In this document: in pieces, positions 34,655 through 43,066 of the stretch
How positions within the stretch are numbered: the stretch's first letter is position 1
How the letters are laid out: each line of letters starts with the position of its first letter
Assembly (NCBI RefSeq): GCF_039542905.1
Contig: NZ_BAABIS010000001.1
Coordinates: forward strand, 7,130,001 to 7,194,000
Length of the DNA stretch: 64,000 bases
Direction of reading: 5' to 3'
Source of the DNA: Kitasatospora terrestris
GTDB taxonomy: Bacteria; Actinomycetota; Actinomycetes; Streptomycetales; Streptomycetaceae
Notes under the pieces: model-generated
What the model was told of the DNA's origin: nothing
The model's database searches: none
What the model saw: only the letters and a program-made list of their open reading frames with translations
Translations under genes and position numbers: made by a program

Positions 34655-35284
34655 TGCCGCCTCCCTGTGCGGTGCCGTCGTCGCCTCGGATGCGCGGCGG
34701 CCGGCCGGGGTGGCCGCCCGCGCAGCGGAAGACTACCTGTCTCGCCCGTGCGGCAAAATCTGTTCTCGCGGGAGTAGACATTGCCCGTTGGTCGGTCTAA
34801 CGTTTCTCTCGTAGACAGCAGTCGGCGATACCCGCCAGACACGAACTGGCCGGGTTGTTGGACGGAAGTTCGCAGGATCGGTCCGGCGGTGGAGTTCCGA
34901 AGCCAGGTGTGCACGACAGGCGACGGGGCTGGCCGCCGGACCGGGCGGCCCGCAGGTGTCAGGGGCCGCCACCAGTGGTGACAGCAGCCGGAGAACGAGC
35001 AGGATCCCGGCAAAGGCGTCCAGGCTGCGGGCGCGCGTGCCGGGTACGCAGGACCCGAAAAACGACCGAGCAGTGCAGAGGATGAACGGAGGGCACAAGC
35101 GCCATCAGGATCGCCCGGCCCGCGAGCAGCGTCTCGTCCGGGCGGACACCGCAGACCTCCCTCAAGACACGAAGGACGGTGGTTTCCGGTCACGCACACG
35201 CGATCCCCGCGCACCCCATCCCCCCGGGGCGGCGCGGAAGCAAGAGGGCCGGCCCGAGGCCGGTAGATGGTGTTGTTCCCCTTC
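34655..35284. other. long non-coding stretch before the MerR gene
   Basis: About 630 bases. A frame continuous with the downstream MerR gene crosses part of it but has no domain or start signal. The region near 34740-34820 is relatively AT-rich and may hold promoters; none could be assigned. Confidence 0.4.
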
Positions 35285-35317
35285 GGGGCCCCGGAGCCGA
35301 GACGGCGCCGGGGCCCC
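35285..35317 (+). promoter_or_regulatory. strong hairpin in the leader of the MerR gene
   Basis: GGGGCCCCGG (35285-35294) pairs exactly with 35308-35317, with GCC and GGC able to extend the stem inside. It ends 34 bases before the GTG start. It could be a terminator for upstream transcripts or an attenuator in the leader. Confidence 0.55.
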
Positions 35318-35351
35318 TCGACGCGTTCTCCCCGAGAACCAGAGAGGTGCA

Positions 35352-35699
35352 GTGACTACAACGGCCAGCTCCGACACACCCGACAAACTCGACGACGACG
35401 ACTACCCCGCCTACACCATGGGCCGCGCCGCCGAGATGACCGGCACCACCCCCGCCTTCCTACGGGCCCTCGGCGAACACCGCCTCATCACCCCACTGCG
35501 CTCCGACGGCGGACACCGCCGCTACTCCCGCTACCAGCTGCGCATCGCCATGCGCGCCCGGGACCTGGTCGGTCAGGGCACCCCCATCGAGGCGGCCTGC
35601 CGCATCGTCGTCCTGGAGGACCAGCTCGAAGAGGCCCTGCGCATCAACGAACAGCTCCGCCAGGCCCACGGAGACCAGGAGCCCGGCGCCGGCACATGA
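35352..35699 (+). CDS. MerR-family transcriptional regulator
   Basis: A 115-residue protein; GTG at 35352 follows GAGAGG. The MerR domain runs from about 20 to 90: YTMGRAAEMTGTTPAFLRAL, then GEHRLITPLRSDGGHRRYSR and an IEAACRIVVLEDQLEEALR helix forming the dimer coiled coil. No effector domain follows. This compact type is widespread in Streptomyces. Confidence 0.88.
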   Translation: MTTTASSDTPDKLDDDDYPAYTMGRAAEMTGTTPAFLRALGEHRLITPLRSDGGHRRYSRYQLRIAMRARDLVGQGTPIEAACRIVVLEDQLEEALRINEQLRQAHGDQEPGAGT

Positions 35700-35888
35700 C
35701 CCGACCTGTCCGCCGCTCCTCCCCCTGCCCGGGCGGGGCGGTGGGCCCACCCGGTGGCCGGGGCGCGGAGCGAAGGGGCAGGCGGCACCGGTCTCGGGGC
35801 TGCCGCTCCGGCAGCCCCGAGGGGCCTCGTCCCGGAGCAACCCGGCCGCGCCGGGTTTTGGCCGGGTCCGCTGCCGACGCTAGGGTGT

Positions 35889-35918
35889 GGCGCCTTGACG
35901 CGACGGCGCGTCAGCGCC
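35889..35918. promoter_or_regulatory. inverted repeat upstream of the ECF sigma gene
   Basis: TGACGCG (35896-35902) pairs with CGCGTCA (35907-35913); GGCGC and GCGCC extend the dyad beyond a two-base bulge. It ends 37 bases before the sigma-factor start and could be an operator or leader hairpin. Confidence 0.5.
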
Positions 35919-35954
35919 GCACTCGGCGGCGGACTCCCCTTGAGCGAGGTGGGG

Positions 35955-37574
35955 ATGGGGCTCATCGACACGGACCGCACGGACCTGGTGGCCGCGGCAC
36001 GGGCGGGGGACGAGCGGGCGCGCGAGGACCTGCTCGCCGCGTACCTGCCGCTGCTCTACAACATCGTCGGGCGGGCGCTGAGCGGCCACGCCGACGTGGA
36101 CGACGTCGTCCAGGAGACCCTGCTGCGCGTGGTGCGGGACCTGCCCGCCCTGCGCGAGCCGGAGAGCTTCCGGTCCTGGCTGGTGTTGATCGCGCTCCGT
36201 CAGATCAGCACCCACCGGCACCGGCAGCGCGTCGTCGCGGACCGGCGCGCGGTGATCGAGGAGGCGGAGCGGATACCGGACGCCCACGCCCGCCTCGAGG
36301 ACCTGACGATCCTCAGGCTGCACGTGTCGGACGAGCGGCGCCAGGTCGTGGAAGCCGGCCGCTGGCTCGACCCGGACCACCGGGCACTGTGGGCGCTCTG
36401 GTGGCAGGAGGGCGCCGGCGCGCTGAGCCGTGACGAGATCGCCGCCGCGACGGGGCTCACCGCCGCCCACGTCGGGGTGCGCCTGCAACGCATGCGCGAG
36501 CAACTGGACCTGAGCCGGACGATCGTGGCCGCGCTGAACGCCGACCCGCGCTGTCCGCAGTTGGACGGGACCGTTGGCGGCTGGGACGGTCTCCCGTCGT
36601 CGGTGTGGCGCAAACGGATCGCGCGACACACCCGGGAGTGCCCGCTCTGCGCCCCGACGGCGGAACGTATCCCGGCCGAGCGCCTGCTGCTCGGTGTCGC
36701 ACCGCTGGTGGTCCCGGTCGGGCTGCTCGCCGCGCTGGTCGCCAAGGGTCTGCTGCCGGGGGCGGCGGCCGCGGGCGCCGCCGGGGCCGGCTTCGGCTCG
36801 GTCGCGTCCGCCGCCGTCGGGCCGCCCGTCGCTTTCGGCTCGGCCGGGTCGCCCGTCGCCGCCGGCACGGCGACCGGGGGAGCCGGTCTGCACGGGCCGC
36901 TGGTCGCCAAGCTCTCCGCGGTGACCGCGCATCCGCTGGCCGCGCTCGGCACCGCGGCGGTGCTCGTCGCCGGGGCCGCCACCACCTACGCGGTCTGGCC
37001 CGAACAGGGGCCCCGGCAGCCCGCTGTCACCGCCGCCCCCACGGGCGGCGCGCAGGCCCCGGTGACTCCGTCCGCCGGACCGTCCGCCGTTGGTCCGTCC
37101 GCCGGTCCGTCCGCCGGTCCGTCCGTAGTGCCGGCTGTCGTCCCGTTGGGCGTCCAGTCGTTGGAGGCGGTGGACCAGCCCGGCCAGTACCTCACGTACA
37201 CCGGTGACGTCGCGACCCTCGGCCGGGTCGACGCGTCCAGCAGCCCCCAGGCCCGGCAGCGGGCCGCCTTCACGGTGCTGGCCGGCCTGGCCGACCCGCG
37301 GTGCGTCACCTTCCGGGCCGCCGACGGCCGTTACCTGCGCCATCGGGACCTGCGGCTGCGGCTGAGCACCGACGACGGCAGCGAACTGTTCCGTGAGGAC
37401 GCCACCTTCTGCCCGGAGCCCGGATCGGTCGCCGGGTCGGTGACCCTGCACGCGCACAACTACCCCGGGTCGGTCCTGCGCCACCGCGACGGCGGCATCC
37501 GGCTCGACGGCTCCGACGGCACCCCGGCCTTCGCCGCCCAAGCCTCCTTCCTCGTGCGCGGCGCCCGGCCGTGA
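35955..37574 (+). CDS. ECF sigma factor fused to membrane segments and an AbfB sensor-like domain
   Basis: A 539-residue protein; ATG at 35955 after GAGGTGGGG. Sigma region 2 lies at about 10-95 (HADVDDVVQETLLRVVRDLP) and region 4 at about 135-185 (LSRDEIAAATGLTAAHVGVR). A zinc-finger-like H225-x3-C229-x2-C232 motif resembles anti-sigma factors. Hydrophobic segments at about 243-263 and 327-346 follow, then a Pro/Ser/Ala linker. Residues about 395-535 form an AbfB arabinofuranose-binding domain (FRAADGRYLRHRDLRLRL; LHAHNYPGSVLRHRDGGIRL). The gene stands directly before an arabinoxylanase gene. A sigma factor that senses arabinofuranosyl side chains is the simplest reading. If both hydrophobic segments span, the AbfB domain would be inside; topology is unresolved. 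Confidence 0.85.
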   Translation: MGLIDTDRTDLVAAARAGDERAREDLLAAYLPLLYNIVGRALSGHADVDDVVQETLLRVVRDLPALREPESFRSWLVLIALRQISTHRHRQRVVADRRAVIEEAERIPDAHARLEDLTILRLHVSDERRQVVEAGRWLDPDHRALWALWWQEGAGALSRDEIAAATGLTAAHVGVRLQRMREQLDLSRTIVAALNADPRCPQLDGTVGGWDGLPSSVWRKRIARHTRECPLCAPTAERIPAERLLLGVAPLVVPVGLLAALVAKGLLPGAAAAGAAGAGFGSVASAAVGPPVAFGSAGSPVAAGTATGGAGLHGPLVAKLSAVTAHPLAALGTAAVLVAGAATTYAVWPEQGPRQPAVTAAPTGGAQAPVTPSAGPSAVGPSAGPSAGPSVVPAVVPLGVQSLEAVDQPGQYLTYTGDVATLGRVDASSSPQARQRAAFTVLAGLADPRCVTFRAADGRYLRHRDLRLRLSTDDGSELFREDATFCPEPGSVAGSVTLHAHNYPGSVLRHRDGGIRLDGSDGTPAFAAQASFLVRGARP

Positions 37575-37869
37575 CCGGGACGACCGGACGACCGGGCCCG
37601 GCGTAACGCTTTTCGCCTGCGAGATGCATCACCGGGAAATCCTGTGCGCGGCGCCGATTTTCCGTTACGGACCTGCGGGTCCGGAAGCCTCCTCATTGTG
37701 TGGGGCACTCGTCCCGCCGACCGACTGGCCGGTGTGGCGGGTGCCCCGACATTCCCATCGAGGCATCCCGGAAGAGAGCCACCCGCATGACGCGACACAC
37801 CCACCGACCCCCGACCGAGGGGCACGCCGCTGCGGCGCCCCGGACGACCCGCGGTTCCCGAGGAGAGTC

Positions 37870-40248
37870 ATGAGGGGCATGCACCGGCTCAGCCGGCGCC
37901 GCAGGGTGGTGGCGACAGGGACCTCGGCCGCCGCTCTGGTGGCCGGTGTCGTCGCGCTCCTCCCCGAATCCGCAGGAGCGGCCGCGCTGGGCACCCAGGC
38001 CGCCCCGTCCGGCCGGTACTTCGGTACGGCGGTGGCCGCCGGGCGGCTCGGCGACTCGGCGTACACCGCGATCGCGGACCGGGAGTTCAGCATGGTCACC
38101 CCGGAGAACGAGATGAAGTGGGACGCCGTCGAGCCCTCCCGCAACAACTTCACCTTCGGGGCCGCCGACCGGATCGTCGACCGGGCCTCGGCACACAACC
38201 AGCGGATGCGCGGCCACACCCTGGTCTGGCACTCCCAACTGCCCGGCTGGGTCGGGACCATCAAGGACGCGGCGGGCCTGCGCAGTGTGATGAACAACCA
38301 CATCACCACCGAGATGTCGCACTACAAGGGGAAGATCTACGCCTGGGACGTGGTCAACGAGGCGTTCGAGGACGGCGGCAGCGGCAAGCACCGCAGCTCC
38401 GTCTTCCAGGACGTGCTGGGCGACGGCTTCATCGAGGAGGCGTTCCGCACCGCACGGACCGCCGACCCGGCGGCCAAGCTCTGCTACAACGACTACAACA
38501 TCGAGAACTGGACCGACGCCAAGACCCAGGGCGTCTACCGGATGGTCAAGGACTTCAAGTCCCGGGGCGTGCCGATCGACTGCGTCGGCTTCCAGAGCCA
38601 CTTCGGCAGCGGCGGGGCACCGGCCGGCTACCAGAACACGCTCGCCAACTTCGCCGCACTGGGCGTGGACGTCCAGATCACCGAGCTGGACATCGCCCAG
38701 GCCCCGGCCACCCACTACGCCAATGCGGTCAACTCGTGCCTGGCGGTCGCCCGTTGCACCGGCATCACGGTCTGGGGAGTTCGGGACAGCGACTCCTGGC
38801 GCGGCGGCGAGAACCCGCTGCTGTTCGACAGGAGCGGCAAGCCCAAGGCGGCGTACACCGCCGTCATGAACGCCCTCAAGGCGGCCCCCGGCACTGGTAC
38901 GGACACCGGCGCGGGCGGCGGGAACACCACCGGCCAGATCAAGGGCGTCGCCTCCGGGCGGTGCATCGACATCAACGGCTTCAGCAGCGCCAACAACACC
39001 CAGGCCCAGCTGTGGGACTGCAACGGGCAGACCAACCAGCGCTGGACCTACACCGCCGACAAGCAGCTGACGGTCTACGGCAAGAAGTGCCTGGCGGCCA
39101 AGGACAAGGGCACCGGCAACGGCACCGCGGTGGTCATCACGGACTGCACCGGCGGCGACGACCAGCGGTGGAACGCCAACGCGGACGGCTCGATCGCCGG
39201 CGTCCGGTCCGGGCTCTGCCTCGACGCCGTGGGCGCGGGCACGGGCAACGGCACCAAGATCCAGCTGTACACCTGCTGGTCCGGCGGCAGCAACCAGAAG
39301 TGGACCGGCCTGTCCGGGACGACCCCGACCACGCCTCCGACCGGGACGTGCGCCCTCCCCTCGACCTACCGCTGGACCTCCACCGGAGCACTCGCGCAGC
39401 CGGCCAACGGCTGGGCGGCGGTGAAGGACTTCACCGACGTCGTCTACAACGGCAAGCACCTGGTCTACGCGTCCAACGTCAACGGCTCCTCCTACGGCTC
39501 GATGATGTTCAACCCCTTCACCAACTGGTCGGACATGGCCACCACCGGCCAGACCGGCATGAACCAGGCCACCGTGGCACCCACCCTGTTCTACTTCGCA
39601 CCCAAGAACATCTGGGTCCTCGCCTACCAGTGGGGCGCCTGGCCGTTCATCTACCGCACCTCCAGCGACCCCACCAACCCCAACGGCTGGTCCGCGCCGC
39701 AACCCCTGTTCACCGGCAGCATCCCCGGCGCCGCCCCCATCGACCAGACCCTGATCGCCGACGGCCAGAACATGTACCTGTTCTTCGCCGGTGACAACGG
39801 CAGCATCTACCGGGCCAGCATGCCCCTCGGCAACTTCCCCGGGAACTTCGGCTCCTCCTACACCACCGTCATGACCGACACCGTGAAGAACCTCTTCGAA
39901 GCACCCCAGGTCTACAAGGTCAAGGACCAGAACCAGTACCTCATGATCGTCGAAGCCCGCGGCGCCAACGAGCAGCGCTACTTCCGCTCCTTCACCGCCA
40001 CCAGCCTGGGCGGCACCTGGACCCCCCAGGCCGCCACCGAGAGCAACCCCTTCGCCGGCAAGGCCAACAGCGGCGCCACCTGGACCAACGACATCAGCCA
40101 CGGCGACCTCGTCCGCACCAACCCCGACCAGACCATGACCATCGACCCCTGCAACCTCCAACTCCTCTACCAGGGCAAGTCCCCCACCGCCACCGGCCCC
40201 TACGACCAGCTCCCCTACCGGCCGGGCCTGCTCACCCTCCAGCGCTGA
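37870..40248 (+). CDS. secreted GH10 xylanase - CBM13 - GH62 arabinofuranosidase fusion
   Basis: A 792-residue protein; ATG at 37870 after GAGGAGAG. Signal peptide to about residue 38. GH10 domain about 45-335 with acid/base Glu164 (WDVVNEAF) and nucleophile Glu272 (ITELDI). CBM13 beta-trefoil about 355-482 with three QxW-type repeats (NQRW, DQRW, NQKW). After a TTPPTG linker, a GH62 alpha-L-arabinofuranosidase (about 490-792) begins CALPSTYRWTSTGAL. It should cut the xylan backbone and remove arabinose branches in one chain. The GH62 part is nearly identical at DNA level to that of the gene at 41476-42903. No TGTTAGCGCTAACA operator lies upstream, so the adjacent ECF sigma factor may drive it. 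Confidence 0.92.
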   Translation: MRGMHRLSRRRRVVATGTSAAALVAGVVALLPESAGAAALGTQAAPSGRYFGTAVAAGRLGDSAYTAIADREFSMVTPENEMKWDAVEPSRNNFTFGAADRIVDRASAHNQRMRGHTLVWHSQLPGWVGTIKDAAGLRSVMNNHITTEMSHYKGKIYAWDVVNEAFEDGGSGKHRSSVFQDVLGDGFIEEAFRTARTADPAAKLCYNDYNIENWTDAKTQGVYRMVKDFKSRGVPIDCVGFQSHFGSGGAPAGYQNTLANFAALGVDVQITELDIAQAPATHYANAVNSCLAVARCTGITVWGVRDSDSWRGGENPLLFDRSGKPKAAYTAVMNALKAAPGTGTDTGAGGGNTTGQIKGVASGRCIDINGFSSANNTQAQLWDCNGQTNQRWTYTADKQLTVYGKKCLAAKDKGTGNGTAVVITDCTGGDDQRWNANADGSIAGVRSGLCLDAVGAGTGNGTKIQLYTCWSGGSNQKWTGLSGTTPTTPPTGTCALPSTYRWTSTGALAQPANGWAAVKDFTDVVYNGKHLVYASNVNGSSYGSMMFNPFTNWSDMATTGQTGMNQATVAPTLFYFAPKNIWVLAYQWGAWPFIYRTSSDPTNPNGWSAPQPLFTGSIPGAAPIDQTLIADGQNMYLFFAGDNGSIYRASMPLGNFPGNFGSSYTTVMTDTVKNLFEAPQVYKVKDQNQYLMIVEARGANEQRYFRSFTATSLGGTWTPQAATESNPFAGKANSGATWTNDISHGDLVRTNPDQTMTIDPCNLQLLYQGKSPTATGPYDQLPYRPGLLTLQR
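39323..40248. repeat. 926-bp inverted repeat, copy 1 (GH62)
   Basis: Inverted match to 41476-42401, same length. The only differences seen are three bases near the 3' end (TAC CGG versus TGG CGC; Tyr versus Trp). It spans the whole GH62 domain and its linker. Confidence 0.9.
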
Positions 40249-40272
40249 CCGGATCCCTCCCACCCGACCCGC

Positions 40273-40303
40273 AGAACCCCGGCCGACGAACGGCCGGGGT
40301 TCT
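40273..40303 (+). terminator. terminator of the xylanase-GH62 gene
   Basis: A perfect 13-bp stem (40273-40285 with 40291-40303) and five-base loop, 25 bases after the stop codon. Confidence 0.85.
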
Positions 40304-40505
40304 CCGGATCATGGGGAGAGACCGGCCGGGCCGGTTCCTGGCGTCGGGGTACTGACTCCTGTGCCCGGGCGGGTGCGAAGTCGCGGGCTCTGCTGCCGAT
40401 CTTGCGACACTGGAGGCGTCCGATCGGTCCAAGCGCCGGCTTGGGCCCGGCCGAGCGTGGGGAGGCCGGCCCCGATCTGTCATCGCGGAGCCGTAGGCTC
40501 TCGCC

Positions 40506-41234
40506 ATGTTCTCCCGACCATCGGCGGGGGCGCGCGGCCCCTATGACGCGGCGTTCCTGCCCCGGCTGACGTTGACACTCCGGGCGGCGGACGAGCCCGT
40601 CACCGCGCCGGTCGCGAAGCTCGGTGGCGAGCCGGTCTGGCTCGAAGAGCCCTGCTGGCCAGTCGATCCGGTCACTGGCCACCCCCTGGTGTTCATCGGC
40701 CAGTTTCCGGTACCCGGGGACGAGCTCCGGCTCGCGTACCTCTTTGTCGGAGAGGACGGCCGCATCATGGGCGGCCTCGGCCCGCAGGACGGTGACGGCC
40801 TGCTGCTCGTGCAGCCTGGCGGCCGGATCCCGCCGTTCGCGTCCATCGGAAGTACCGACACCCGCGGTCGGACCCTGTGGCGGTGGGGCCCCGACGAAGA
40901 GGAGATCCCTGTCGAGTTCCATGTGGACTTCGCGACAGCGCCGGACCACCTTGAGCGGCAGGTGGCCCGCGATGTGGCGTGGGAGGCGTTCATGCGCGGC
41001 GACAGTCCTGACGACGTCGACTTCTTCGGCGCCGACCTGGTGGAGTATCTCGGCGGGACCGCGTCGTTCCCGCACACAACAGCGCAGGTCGAGGAGCCGT
41101 GGCTCTTCTTCATCCGGCTTCAGGACAGCCCTGACGACGGCGACAGGTACTTCCTCAACTTCGGATACGGGTACGGCTTCGGCTTCCTCAGCCCCGACCG
41201 GTTGGAGGGACGCTTCTACTGGGAGTCTTCGTGA
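40506..41234 (+). CDS. DUF1963-like protein
   Basis: A 242-residue cytoplasmic protein. KLGGEPVWLEEPCWPVDPVT, PLVFIGQFPVPGD, LLVQPGG and a C-terminal YFLNFGYGYGFGFLSPD agree with the DUF1963/YwqG group, whose function is unknown. Its codon pattern is a little less GC-biased than the flanking enzyme genes. It sits between the two arms of the GH62 inverted repeat, so recombination between them would flip it. Confidence 0.7.
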   Translation: MFSRPSAGARGPYDAAFLPRLTLTLRAADEPVTAPVAKLGGEPVWLEEPCWPVDPVTGHPLVFIGQFPVPGDELRLAYLFVGEDGRIMGGLGPQDGDGLLLVQPGGRIPPFASIGSTDTRGRTLWRWGPDEEEIPVEFHVDFATAPDHLERQVARDVAWEAFMRGDSPDDVDFFGADLVEYLGGTASFPHTTAQVEEPWLFFIRLQDSPDDGDRYFLNFGYGYGFGFLSPDRLEGRFYWESS

Positions 41235-41438
41235 CACGGGAAGGCGGCCTGAGCCATGAGCGATCTCGTTACTGCAACCGCAGAACGCTGGGAGCACGGC
41301 TCTCGAAGATCTCGACGAGCTGGTCGGCGTCCCTCCGGGATGCCTCGGACCGCGCGCGCCGGAGCCGTCGGCCGCGCAGAACCGCAGAAAGCGCCCCGCG
41401 ACGGTTCGCGGCGGCGGCTTGGGGCTCGGCACAGGAAG

Positions 41439-41467
41439 GATCCCCAGCCGACGGGCGGCTGGGGATC
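41439..41467. terminator. terminator between convergent genes
   Basis: A perfect 12-bp stem (41439-41450 with 41456-41467) with a five-base loop, nine bases beyond the stop of the minus-strand CBM13-GH62 gene. Confidence 0.8.
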
Positions 41468-41475
41468 GGGGCGGA

Positions 41476-42401
41476 TCAGCGCTGGAGGGTGAGCAGGCCC
41501 GGGCGCCAGGGGAGCTGGTCGTAGGGGCCGGTGGCGGTGGGGGACTTGCCCTGGTAGAGGAGTTGGAGGTTGCAGGGGTCGATGGTCATGGTCTGGTCGG
41601 GGTTGGTGCGGACGAGGTCGCCGTGGCTGATGTCGTTGGTCCAGGTGGCGCCGCTGTTGGCCTTGCCGGCGAAGGGGTTGCTCTCGGTGGCGGCCTGGGG
41701 GGTCCAGGTGCCGCCCAGGCTGGTGGCGGTGAAGGAGCGGAAGTAGCGCTGCTCGTTGGCGCCGCGGGCTTCGACGATCATGAGGTACTGGTTCTGGTCC
41801 TTGACCTTGTAGACCTGGGGTGCTTCGAAGAGGTTCTTCACGGTGTCGGTCATGACGGTGGTGTAGGAGGAGCCGAAGTTCCCGGGGAAGTTGCCGAGGG
41901 GCATGCTGGCCCGGTAGATGCTGCCGTTGTCACCGGCGAAGAACAGGTACATGTTCTGGCCGTCGGCGATCAGGGTCTGGTCGATGGGGGCGGCGCCGGG
42001 GATGCTGCCGGTGAACAGGGGTTGCGGCGCGGACCAGCCGTTGGGGTTGGTGGGGTCGCTGGAGGTGCGGTAGATGAACGGCCAGGCGCCCCACTGGTAG
42101 GCGAGGACCCAGATGTTCTTGGGTGCGAAGTAGAACAGGGTGGGTGCCACGGTGGCCTGGTTCATGCCGGTCTGGCCGGTGGTGGCCATGTCCGACCAGT
42201 TGGTGAAGGGGTTGAACATCATCGAGCCGTAGGAGGAGCCGTTGACGTTGGACGCGTAGACCAGGTGCTTGCCGTTGTAGACGACGTCGGTGAAGTCCTT
42301 CACCGCCGCCCAGCCGTTGGCCGGCTGCGCGAGTGCTCCGGTGGAGGTCCAGCGGTAGGTCGAGGGGAGGGCGCACGTCCCGGTCGGAGGCGTGGTCGGG
42401 G
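41476..42401. repeat. 926-bp inverted repeat, copy 2 (GH62)
   Basis: Inverted copy of 39323-40248; the repeats are separated by 1227 bases. Confidence 0.9.
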
Positions 42402-42903
42402 TGGACGACAGGCCGCTCCACTGCTGGTTGCTGCGGCCGTTGCAGGTCCAGATCTCCACGGCGGTGCCGTTGGCCGTGCCCGAGCCGGTGACGTCCAGGC
42501 ACAGCCCGGACTCGACGCCGACGATCGAGCCGTCCGCGTTGACCTTCCACTGCTGGTTGGCGCCACCGCTGCAGGTCCAGATCTGCACCCGGGTACCGGC
42601 CGTCGTGGCGTGGCCGGGAACGTCCAGGCACTTGTTGCCGTAGACGGTCAGCTGGCCGCTGTCGGTCGCCGTCCAGAGCTGGTTGGCACCGTTCCAGCAG
42701 TCGTAGATCTGCACCGGTGCGCCGTCGCTCTGGCTGGCGTTCGCCACGTCGAGACACCGGTTGGACCCCACACCGCGCAGGGCGCCGGTGGTGGCGGCCT
42801 GGGCCGGGTTGGCGACGAGCACCGTCGCCAGGGCCGCCACGGCCGCGAGCAGCGCTGTGAACAGCACGGTCAGCCGACGGTGGTTGGAACGTCGTCTGCG
42901 CAC
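41476..42903 (-). CDS. secreted CBM13 - GH62 alpha-L-arabinofuranosidase
   Basis: A 475-residue protein; GTG at 42903 follows AGGAGG. Signal peptide to about residue 36 (ANPAQA). CBM13 about 40-165 with NQLW, NQQW and NQQW repeats, then the TTPPTGTC linker and GH62 domain (about 172-475). GH62 enzymes remove single arabinofuranosyl groups from arabinoxylan. The GH62 domain differs from that of the fusion enzyme by one residue (Trp versus Tyr near the end). A LacI-type operator lies at 42944-42957, so this copy is probably induced differently from the fusion. Confidence 0.92.
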   Translation of the reverse strand: MRRRRSNHRRLTVLFTALLAAVAALATVLVANPAQAATTGALRGVGSNRCLDVANASQSDGAPVQIYDCWNGANQLWTATDSGQLTVYGNKCLDVPGHATTAGTRVQIWTCSGGANQQWKVNADGSIVGVESGLCLDVTGSGTANGTAVEIWTCNGRSNQQWSGLSSTPTTPPTGTCALPSTYRWTSTGALAQPANGWAAVKDFTDVVYNGKHLVYASNVNGSSYGSMMFNPFTNWSDMATTGQTGMNQATVAPTLFYFAPKNIWVLAYQWGAWPFIYRTSSDPTNPNGWSAPQPLFTGSIPGAAPIDQTLIADGQNMYLFFAGDNGSIYRASMPLGNFPGNFGSSYTTVMTDTVKNLFEAPQVYKVKDQNQYLMIVEARGANEQRYFRSFTATSLGGTWTPQAATESNPFAGKANSGATWTNDISHGDLVRTNPDQTMTIDPCNLQLLYQGKSPTATGPYDQLPWRPGLLTLQR

Positions 42904-42943
42904 GGGAACCTCCTGAGAGTAGGGATGTCTGCCACACGGCTTC

Positions 42944-42957
42944 TGTTGGCGCTCACA
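42944..42957 (-). promoter_or_regulatory. LacI-type operator before the CBM13-GH62 gene
   Basis: TGTTGGCGCTCACA differs from the palindrome TGTTAGCGCTAACA at two positions; it starts 41 bases upstream of the GTG start. Confidence 0.6.
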
Positions 42958-43066
42958 TGCGCGGCCGCCGTGAGCGCGCGCACGCCCGACGCGGGTCAGT
43001 GCCCGGGATGGTGCCGGATTCCGTGGTCCTCATCGGTCTGCTGCGGCGCCGCCCCGGTGGCTGGGC

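Noticed and set aside
37693..40263. Long minus-strand frame (856 codons) opposite the xylanase-GH62 gene, and the similar plus-strand frame at 41419-43074
   Set aside because: Both are antisense shadows of the GH62 repeat; they resemble each other only because the repeat is duplicated.
39323..42401. Inverted repeat as a site-specific phase-variation switch
   Set aside because: No recombinase gene is nearby and the repeat is coding sequence of one domain; homologous recombination or gene conversion is enough to explain it.
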